This document shows, piece after piece, positions 1 through 5,110 of a DNA stretch of 5,110 bases. Origin of the DNA: Bacillota bacterium (lineage in GTDB: Bacteria > Bacillota > Limnochordia > Limnochordales > ZCTH02-B6). The notes under the pieces were generated by a model. It worked only from the letters and a program-made list of their open reading frames with translations. It was not told where the DNA came from and made no database searches. Location of the stretch: the NCBI GenBank assembly GCA_003387805.1, contig QGSR01000157.1, positions 1 to 5,110 on the forward strand, in the 5' to 3' direction. The first letter of the stretch is position 1, and every line of letters begins with the position of its first letter. The translations under genes and the position numbers were made by a program.

Positions 1-1
1 T

Positions 2-37
2 ACGGGGACCGGGTGGGGCAACACCTCCGAGTCCTAG
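2..37 (+). CDS. Possible 3' end of an upstream gene (partial)
   Basis: In the frame starting at base 2, the codons up to a TAG at 35-37 read TGTGWGNTSES, and every one ends in G or C, as in the real genes of this window. The other two plus frames over the same bases have many A/T third positions. This suggests the tail of a gene that starts before the window. By context a substrate-binding protein of the LivJ/LivK type would be the expected neighbour of livH, but eleven residues are too few to recognise a family. The same frame stays coding-like after the TAG until a TAA at 77-79 (residues GYDETGSCGDAGF), so the true end could be 79 if the TAG is an error or a disruption. The assignment is weak. 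Confidence 0.3.
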   Translation, partial: TGTGWGNTSES

Positions 38-98
38 GGGTACGACGAGACCGGCAGCTGCGGCGACGCCGGCTTCTAAAACCACCGCAGCCTGGGAC

Positions 99-123
99 GG
101 CGGCGGGGCTTGTCCCCGCCGCC
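99..123 (+). terminator. GC-rich intercistronic hairpin ahead of livH
   Basis: GGCGGCGGGG at 99-108 is perfectly complementary to CCCCGCCGCC at 114-123, with the 5-base loop CTTGT. No U-tract follows, so it does not look like a full intrinsic terminator. It lies just after the probable end of the upstream gene and about 90 bases before livH. A stem of this kind could act as an attenuating or mRNA-stabilising element that lowers permease expression relative to an upstream binding-protein gene. The stem is seen directly; the role is inferred. Confidence 0.5.
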
Positions 124-156
124 CCGCGCCGAGCGGGCCGCAGCCGACGGCGGCCG

Positions 157-176
157 GGCAGCGGCCGGCCGCTGCC
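157..176. repeat. 20-bp perfect palindrome upstream of livH
   Basis: The half-site GGCAGCGGCC is followed immediately by its exact reverse complement GGCCGCTGCC, giving a 20-bp perfect inverted repeat whose end is 35 bases before the livH start. It could be a dimeric regulator's operator, or in RNA an 8-bp stem with a CCGG loop. GC-rich background makes short palindromes common, but a perfect one of 20 bp is less expected. No other copy is seen in the window. Confidence 0.45.
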
Positions 177-211
177 AAAGCGTTGATTCGGAGATTGAGG
201 GTCGTCACTCC

Positions 212-1117
212 ATGGAAATCTTCACCGAACAGCTCATCAACGGTCTTACGCTGGGCTCCATCTACGCGCTCATCGCCTTGGGCTACACGATGGTTTACGG
301 CATCATGCGTCTCATCAACTTCGCCCACGGCGAACTGTTCATGCTGGGAGCCTACGTCGGATTCACCCTGCTGGTGTCGTCGTTTGCGGCGGGGCGCGGC
401 CCCGGCATGCTGATTCTGGCCGCGGTCACCCTGGCCGCGATGATCGTGGTGGCCGCCACGGGCCTCACGGTGGAGCGCGTCGCTTACCGCCCGCTGCGGC
501 ACTCCCACCGCCTGACCGCCGTCGTGTCGGCCCTGGGCGCCTCCATCTTCCTGCAAAACGGCGCCATGCTCCTCTGGGGCAAGCGGTATCAAGCCTATCC
601 GGTGGAATTCGTGCCCGCGGGGCGGTTCGAGGTGCTGGGCGTGCACTTCACGGCCATGCAGCTCATCATCTTGGCCACCGCCTTGGTGCTCATGCTGGCG
701 CTGTACTTCTTCGTCCAGCGCACCGCCATCGGGATGGCCATCCGGGCCACGGCCATCGACCACGACACCGCCCGGCTGATGGGCATCGACATCGACCAAA
801 TCATTCGCCTCGTCTTCATCATCGGTCCGGCGCTGGGCGCGGCCGCGGGCGTCATGATCGGGCTGTACTACCGGCAAATCCATTACACCATGGGCTGGGC
901 CTACGGCCTGAAGGCGTTCACGGCGGCCATCATGGGCGGCATCGGCAACATCCCCGGCGCCATGGTGGGCGGCCTGCTGCTGGGCGTCCTGGAAATTCTC
1001 GGCGCCGGCTACTTGTCGTCGGCGTGGAAGGACGCATTCGTCTTCATTATCTTGATCGGTCTGCTCATCTTGCGCCCCCACGGACTTTTGGGCGAGCGGG
1101 TCGCGGAGAAGGTGTGA
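212..1117 (+). CDS. livH: Branched-chain amino acid ABC transporter permease LivH
   Basis: This is one of the two inner-membrane permease subunits of a LIV/HAAT-family importer, which forms the translocation path with LivM and is powered by LivG and LivF. The 301-residue product is close to the ~308 of E. coli LivH. The conserved N-terminal block GYTMVYGIMRLINFAHGE (residues 24-41) is diagnostic of LivH. The EAA-like cytoplasmic loop that docks the ATPases is RATAIDHDTARLMGI (178-192), followed by the Gly/Ala-rich helix around 203-216. The sequence is hydrophobic throughout, with about eight membrane spans (roughly 8-30, 41-57, 66-84, 102-122, 149-168, 198-219, 240-263 and 274-290), and it ends in the typical LRPHGLLG tail. 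ATG 212 was chosen because GAGGG lies 10 bases upstream and homology starts there. A TTG at 110 would add 34 low-complexity residues across the hairpin and palindrome. Substrate specificity within the family (leucine-type, urea, amide) cannot be settled from the permease. Confidence 0.93.
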   Translation: MEIFTEQLINGLTLGSIYALIALGYTMVYGIMRLINFAHGELFMLGAYVGFTLLVSSFAAGRGPGMLILAAVTLAAMIVVAATGLTVERVAYRPLRHSHRLTAVVSALGASIFLQNGAMLLWGKRYQAYPVEFVPAGRFEVLGVHFTAMQLIILATALVLMLALYFFVQRTAIGMAIRATAIDHDTARLMGIDIDQIIRLVFIIGPALGAAAGVMIGLYYRQIHYTMGWAYGLKAFTAAIMGGIGNIPGAMVGGLLLGVLEILGAGYLSSAWKDAFVFIILIGLLILRPHGLLGERVAEKV

Positions 1118-1127
1118 GGGGAGCGCC

Positions 1128-2144
1128 ATGAACAGACCACTAGCACGCTGGATCGTCTACGCCTTGCTCGCGGCCGTCCTCATCGCCTTCCCGCACATAG
1201 CCAGCCGCTACTGGACCGACGTGGCCGTCTTCTTCGGCATCTACGTCATCCTGGGCCTGAGCCTCAACCTGATCCTGGGCGAAGTGGGCCTGTTCAACAT
1301 GGGCCACGCCGCGTTTTTCGCCATCGGCGCGTACACGACGGCCATTTTGTCGACGCAGTACGGCGTGCCGCTGGTGTGGCTCTTTCCGCTGAGCGGCATC
1401 GTCGCGGCGCTGTTCGCCTATCTCGTCACGCGGCCCATCATCCACCTGCGCGGCGACTATTTGCTCATCGTCACCATCGGGCTCAACGAAATCGTGCGCA
1501 TCGCCCTGGTGAACAACCCGTGGGGCCTGACGGGCGGGCCCAACGGCCTCTTGGTGCTGGACCGCTTCACCGTCTTCGGCTGGAGCGCCCGCACCCCCCA
1601 GGACTTTTACTATCTCGTCTGGGGGTTCGTCGTCCTGGTCGTCATCGCGCTGGTCCGTCTGCAAAACTCCCGCATCGGCCGGGCGTGGAACTACGTGCGC
1701 GAGGACGAGATCGCCGCTTCGGCCATGGGCATCGACGTGCGGTGGGCCAAGAGCCTGGCGTTTACGCTGGGCGCCGGGCTGGCCGGCGCGGCGGGCACCC
1801 TCTACGCGGCGAAAATCCGCATCATCTCGCCCGACAGCTTCACGTTCTCCGAGTCGGTGACGCTGTTCAGCATCGTCGTGCTGGGCGGCCTGGGATCCAT
1901 CCCCGGCGTCATCGTGGCCGCGGGCGCGCTGATGGTGCTGCCGGAAATTTTCCGGGACTTCCTGGAGTACCGCATGCTGGTGTTCGGCGCGGCCATGATC
2001 GTGATGATGATCTTCCGGCCGCAAGGTTTGTGGCCCAGCCGGCGCTGGGTGCGGGAGCTGGAGGCCGAAACCGGGCCGGGGCCGGGCGACGGCCCGCCTC
2101 GGCCCGCAAGCTCTCCCGCCAAGGCGGCGGGCGGCGACGCCTAG
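1128..2144 (+). CDS. livM: Branched-chain amino acid ABC transporter permease LivM
   Basis: This is the second integral-membrane subunit of the importer, pairing with LivH. The 338-residue protein carries the LivM N-terminal signature SLNLILGEVGLFNMGHAAFF (residues 45-64) followed by AIGAYTTAIL, and the block LRGDYLLIVTIGLNEIVRI (107-125) leading to LTGGPNG (134-140). The ATPase-docking loop is YVREDEIAASAMGID (189-203), followed by the Gly/Ala-rich span 214-226. The core ends at the usual IFRPQGLWP (295-303). Residues 309-338 form a Gly/Pro/Ala-rich, probably disordered tail not essential to the family. E. coli LivM is longer (~425) because of an N-terminal extension; the compact form seen here is common elsewhere. 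ATG 1128 lies 10 bases after the livH stop, and GAGGGG overlaps that stop as the ribosome binding site, so translation is probably coupled. Confidence 0.93.
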   Translation: MNRPLARWIVYALLAAVLIAFPHIASRYWTDVAVFFGIYVILGLSLNLILGEVGLFNMGHAAFFAIGAYTTAILSTQYGVPLVWLFPLSGIVAALFAYLVTRPIIHLRGDYLLIVTIGLNEIVRIALVNNPWGLTGGPNGLLVLDRFTVFGWSARTPQDFYYLVWGFVVLVVIALVRLQNSRIGRAWNYVREDEIAASAMGIDVRWAKSLAFTLGAGLAGAAGTLYAAKIRIISPDSFTFSESVTLFSIVVLGGLGSIPGVIVAAGALMVLPEIFRDFLEYRMLVFGAAMIVMMIFRPQGLWPSRRWVRELEAETGPGPGDGPPRPASSPAKAAGGDA

Positions 2145-2264
2145 TTCTGACGCGACGGCGCCGGACCGGCCGGCACGAAGCCGAAGCGGCCGGAGAAGCG
2201 CCGGAGCCGGGCCCGGGCCGAGGCGCAGCCCGCACCGGAGCCCGGCGGAGGAAGGTAGACACCG
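2145..2264 (+). other. 120-bp GC-rich gap between livM and livG
   Basis: This stretch has no convincing gene. It is extremely GC-rich and holds short overlapping GC palindromes, for example CCGGGCCCGG at 2207-2216, and a possible GCCGGGC/GCCCGGC pairing between 2206-2212 and 2240-2246 with a long loop. Such stems could modulate the ratio of ATPase to permease. There is no U-tract, so a terminator is unlikely. It stands out because the other junctions in this operon are 10 bp apart or overlapping. Confidence 0.4.
2247..2255 (+). promoter_or_regulatory. Strong Shine-Dalgarno sequence for livG
   Basis: GGAGGAAGG lies 9 bases ahead of ATG 2265. It fixes the livG start and shows that livG has independent, strong translation initiation, unlike livM and livF, which start at or inside the end of the preceding gene. 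Confidence 0.7.
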
Positions 2265-3039
2265 ATGGCTGATTTGCTGCTGGAAACACGCAACCTGACC
2301 AAACGATTCGGCGGCCTGCTGGCCGTCTCAAACCTGGACTTTCACGTGGAGCGCGGCTCCATCGCCAGCTTGATCGGGCCCAACGGCGCCGGCAAGACGA
2401 CGGTGTTCAACGTCATCACCGGCATTTACCGGCCCGACGAAGGCAGCGTCTGGTTTGACGGCCGCGACATCAGCGGCATGAAACCCCACGCCGTCGCGGC
2501 GCTGGGCATCGGCCGCACGTTCCAGACGCTGCGGCTCTTCGGCACCCTGAGCTGCCTGGAAAACGTCATGGCGTCCCGCCACAGCCGCTCCCGGGCCGGC
2601 GTCATCGCCTCCATTCTGGGCACGCCGGGGCAGCGGCGGGAGGAGCGGGACATTCAAGCCGAAGCCGAGCGGCGGCTGCGGCAGGTGGGGCTCTGGGAGC
2701 AGCGGCACGCCACGGCCCGCAGCTTGTCGTACGGCGAGCAGCGGCTGCTGGAGATCGCCCGCGCCCTGGCCCTCGATCCCAAGCTTTTGGTGCTCGACGA
2801 GCCCGCCGCGGGCCTGAACCCGCAGGAGACGGAGGAACTGGTCGGGCTCATCCGCTCCGTCCGCGATGAAGGCATCACGGTGCTGCTCATCGAGCACGAC
2901 ATGGACTTGGTGATGGAAGTGTCCGACCGCATCACGGTGCTGGACAACGGCCGCAAAATCGGCGAAGGCACCCCGGAGGAAGTGCAGAACAACCCCCGGG
3001 TCATCGAAGCGTACCTGGGCCGCGACGAGGATGATGACG

Positions 3040-3053
<14 letters not shown>
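2265..3053 (+). CDS. livG: Branched-chain amino acid ABC transporter ATPase LivG
   Basis: This is a cytoplasmic ATP-hydrolysing subunit that pairs with LivF on the LivH/LivM permeases. The 262-residue protein has a complete set of ABC motifs: Walker A GPNGAGKT (residues 38-45), Q-loop GRTFQ (83-87), ABC signature LSYGEQ (154-159), Walker B LLVLDEP (174-180) with catalytic Glu179, D-loop AAGLNP (181-186) and switch His211 in IEHDMDLVM. The LSYGEQRLLEIARAL signature and the long insert between Q-loop and signature are typical of LivG rather than LivF. The length matches the family (~255). The C-terminus ends in an acidic run, EDDDDGAA, encoded where the gene overlaps the livF start region; it is probably a by-product of that overlap. 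All catalytic residues are present, so the subunit should be active. Confidence 0.95.
3027..3030 (+). promoter_or_regulatory. Ribosome binding site deciding the livF start
   Basis: GAGG at 3027-3030 directly abuts ATG 3031 and is 3 bases from ATG 3034, both too close for normal initiation. It is 9 bases from ATG 3040, which is a good spacing. This favours the third of three in-frame ATGs as the livF start. Confidence 0.5.
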
Positions 3054-3759
<706 letters not shown>

Positions 3760-3800
3760 GCCCGGGCGCGAGCCCCGGCGGCCGCCGGCGCAAACAAGAG

Positions 3801-3833
3801 GGGGCCGCGGAACGCCGCGCATTCCGCGGCCCC
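3801..3833. terminator. Bidirectional intrinsic terminator between livF and tpx
   Basis: GGGGCCGCGGAA (3801-3812) pairs perfectly with TTCCGCGGCCCC (3822-3833), giving a 12-bp stem with a 9-base loop. On the plus strand a moderately T-rich stretch follows (3835-3850, including CTTCGCTTT). On the minus strand the stem is followed by TCTTGTTTG (from 3791-3799). It sits between two convergent genes, 41 bases after the livF stop and 60 bases beyond the tpx stop, so it probably ends both transcripts. Neither tail is a pure U-run, so efficiency is uncertain. Confidence 0.75.
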
Positions 3834-3893
3834 GTATCGATCTTCGCTTTCACAGGGCGCGACAGCCCGGCCGCCCGCTGGGGCCGGCGCCAG

Positions 3894-4388
3894 TTACTTG
3901 GCCGCCCGCACGGCCTCCAGCGCCGCTTCGAAGTTAGGCTGGTTGCCCACTTCCGGCACGTACTCCACGTACGTCACTTTGTTGTTGGAGTCGACGACGA
4001 ACACGGCCCGGGCCAGCAGCCGGAGCCCGTCGATGAGCACGCCCCAGTTTTCCCCGAAGCTCGCGTAGCGGTGGTCGGAGAACGTGACGACGTTGTCCAC
4101 GCCCGCCGCGCCGCACCAGCGCTTCTGGGCGAAAGGCAGGTCCATGCTCACCACATACACTTTCGCGTCGCCAATCTTGGTGGCCTCTTCGTTGAAGCGG
4201 CGCACTTCCGCGTCGCACACGCCCGTGTCCAAAGACGGCACCGACGCAAACAGCCGCACGCCGGACGTGTCCGCCAGCGTCCAGATCTTCTGGTCGGTAT
4301 CAACAACCTTGAAATCGGGGGCATCCTGGCCCACTTCGACGGGCTTGCCGATGAGCGTCACCGGGTTGCCCCGCATCGTAATCTGCAT
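3894..4388 (-). CDS. tpx: Thiol peroxidase Tpx (atypical 2-Cys peroxiredoxin)
   Basis: This cytoplasmic enzyme reduces hydrogen peroxide and organic (especially lipid) hydroperoxides, using thioredoxin as reductant. The 164-residue protein compares with 168 in E. coli. The thioredoxin-fold active site is FASVPSLDTGVC, with Pro51, Thr55 and peroxidatic Cys58. The resolving Cys92 lies in PFAQKRWCGAAGVDNV, 34 residues later, exactly the spacing of E. coli Cys61/Cys95. The conserved active-site arginine is probably Arg127 in LLARAVFVVD. These are the only two cysteines. The N-terminal GNPVTLIGKPVEVGQDAPDF block is also typical of Tpx. ATG at 4388-4386 is preceded by AAGGAGG with 8-base spacing. 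Starting at 4490 instead would add 34 residues unlike the family and run back into the neighbouring gene. It lies 43 bp downstream of the BTAD regulator gene on the same strand. Confidence 0.95.
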   Translation of the reverse strand: MQITMRGNPVTLIGKPVEVGQDAPDFKVVDTDQKIWTLADTSGVRLFASVPSLDTGVCDAEVRRFNEEATKIGDAKVYVVSMDLPFAQKRWCGAAGVDNVVTFSDHRYASFGENWGVLIDGLRLLARAVFVVDSNNKVTYVEYVPEVGNQPNFEAALEAVRAAK

Positions 4389-4396
4389 CCGCCGTT

Positions 4397-4403
4397 CCTC
4401 CTT
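4397..4403 (-). promoter_or_regulatory. Strong Shine-Dalgarno sequence for tpx
   Basis: On the minus strand AAGGAGG lies 8 bases before the ATG at 4388. It is a near-ideal ribosome binding site, fixes the tpx start and argues for high translation of the peroxidase. Confidence 0.75.
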
Positions 4404-4409
4404 GAGATG

Positions 4410-4415
4410 ATAATA
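4410..4415 (-). promoter_or_regulatory. Possible -10 element for tpx in an AT-rich patch
   Basis: Reading the minus strand, TATTAT occurs within ACTTATTATCATC, in the only clearly AT-rich patch around here (about 4403-4442). A transcript starting just after it would have a very short leader carrying the Shine-Dalgarno sequence. No good TTGACA-like -35 box is seen at 16-18 bases upstream, so this is a weak candidate. tpx could equally be cotranscribed with the regulator gene. Confidence 0.25.
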
Positions 4416-4431
4416 AGTCTGCCCGAAGCCG

Positions 4432-5110
4432 TTACATTGTTTCCACCGACCCCGAAAGGATTCCTTCCCGAACGGCGGCGGGGCGCGCATCGGGCCGGAC
4501 GATGCTGTCCTCGATGAACACCGAGCTCAGGCCCAGCTCCTCCAGGGCCCGGCGGATGCGGCCCCGGACGGCGGCCACGTGTTCTGCACGCGCCCGGGAC
4601 AAGTGCACGACCAGGCGCTGCGGCGACTCCCAGCAAACCACGTCGCCCTGGCGGATGACGCCGGCCAGCCGGGCCTCCACGCGCCCGCGCTCGGCGGGGC
4701 CCAGGGGACCGTCGCCCAGGGAAACCCGCAGCAAGCCGATGGACTCGCCCGTGCGGGCCAGGCGGCGCAAATCCAGCCGGAAAATGGCCGCGTACGTGCT
4801 GCGGTCGCAGACGAAGGGCCGCCGCGGATCGTCCTCGGCCCGCTCCGCCGCCCGTACCGTCTTCATGGACTCGAACAGCGCCTGGGTTTCGGGGCTGGGC
4901 GCAAGGCCGAACTCTTCATACAGCAGCCGCTCGCAGGCGCGGTATTGCCGGGCCGCCTCGCCGTAACGGCCGGCCCGGATGAAGAACCCGATGATGGCTT
5001 GGTGAAGCTCCTCCCGGTAAGGCTCGCGGGCCAGCGCGGCGCGGCAGACGTCCACCGCCCCCGCCACGTCGTTTTCGATGTCGACAAGCAACTGGGCCGC
5101 CTGCAGCCCC
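4432..5110 (-). CDS. BTAD-domain regulator with degenerate GGDEF-like C-terminus (5' truncated)
   Basis: The reading frame is open to the right edge of the window, so the start is missing and only the last 225 residues are visible. Visible residues ~1-82 end a bacterial transcriptional activator domain (BTAD, a TPR-like helical bundle), shown by YREELHQAIIGFFIRAGRYG followed by an EAARQYRACERLLYEEFG helix and LAPSPETQALFE. In SARP/AfsR-type regulators this domain follows an OmpR-like DNA-binding winged helix, presumably encoded beyond the window. Residues ~98-200 resemble the nucleotide-cyclase fold of GGDEF domains: FVCDRSTYAAIFRLDLRRLA, a strand SIGLLRVSL, then RQGDVVCWESPQRLVVHL, where SPQRL replaces the GGDEF signature. 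The catalytic residues are thus absent, and a ligand-sensing or structural role is more likely than c-di-GMP synthesis. It ends 43 bp before tpx on the same strand. No target can be named from the sequence. Confidence 0.8.
   Translation of the reverse strand, partial: GLQAAQLLVDIENDVAGAVDVCRAALAREPYREELHQAIIGFFIRAGRYGEAARQYRACERLLYEEFGLAPSPETQALFESMKTVRAAERAEDDPRRPFVCDRSTYAAIFRLDLRRLARTGESIGLLRVSLGDGPLGPAERGRVEARLAGVIRQGDVVCWESPQRLVVHLSRARAEHVAAVRGRIRRALEELGLSSVFIEDSIVRPDARPAAVREGILSGSVETM

Noticed and set aside
110..211. A TTG at 110 that would extend LivH by 34 residues
   Set aside because: The extension is low-complexity Arg/Ala/Gly/Pro, crosses the hairpin and the palindrome, and is unlike LivH N-termini. 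ATG 212 has a spaced GAGGG and begins exactly where family similarity begins.
1140..2024. Long open frame on the minus strand opposite livM (294 codons)
   Set aside because: Its product is rich in Asp, His, Arg and Gln with no recognisable motif. It mirrors the G/C third-position bias of livM, so it is a shadow of that gene.
1376..2272. Long plus-strand frame overlapping livM and the livM-livG gap (298 codons)
   Set aside because: The product is dominated by Arg, Gly, Ala and His and has no domain. livM in another frame has clear family motifs over the same bases.
3865..3890. Short inverted repeat CGGCC/GGCCG just beyond the tpx stop as a second terminator
   Set aside because: Only about 6 bp of pairing, no T-rich tail on either strand, and a much stronger stem lies nearby at 3801-3833.
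4071..4517. Plus-strand frames opposite tpx (148 and 108 codons)
   Set aside because: tpx on the minus strand has both redox cysteines, correct length and a strong Shine-Dalgarno; the plus-strand products show no motif.

Overview
The window is GC-rich (roughly two-thirds G+C by eye) with strong G/C bias at third codon positions. It holds two gene blocks facing each other. Gene content, the strong Shine-Dalgarno sequences and a regulator that joins a BTAD domain to a degenerate GGDEF-like domain suggest a high-GC, possibly thermophilic, Firmicutes-type bacterium of the Symbiobacterium/Thermaerobacter/Limnochordia kind. That placement is inference from style and architecture; no taxonomic marker gene is present.

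Plus strand, 1-3759: the membrane and ATPase half of a branched-chain amino acid (LIV, HAAT family) ABC importer, in the order livH (permease), livM (permease), livG (ATPase), livF (ATPase). livH and livM are 10 bp apart and livG and livF overlap by 14 bp, while livM and livG are separated by an unusual 120-bp GC-rich gap. No substrate-binding protein gene (livJ/livK type) is complete here. The first ~79 bases have coding-like base periodicity and may be the 3' end of such a gene. Between that end and livH lie a 10-bp perfect GC hairpin and a 20-bp perfect palindrome, which could set different expression levels for binding protein and permeases or act as an operator.

3760-3893: a convergent intergenic region with a 12-bp perfect stem that reads as a bidirectional terminator, serving livF on the plus strand and tpx on the minus strand.

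Minus strand, 5110-3894: a 5'-truncated regulator gene (BTAD domain plus degenerate GGDEF-like domain), followed after 43 bp by tpx, an atypical 2-Cys peroxiredoxin (thiol peroxidase) with both redox cysteines intact. Spacing and shared direction allow cotranscription, although an AT-rich patch just ahead of tpx may carry its own promoter.

Most of the window is ordinary housekeeping and transport content. The points worth a second look are the structured DNA ahead of livH, the coding-like signal running through a TAG at the left edge, the livM-livG gap and the degenerate GGDEF-like regulator next to tpx. I do not see evidence for a wholly new system.
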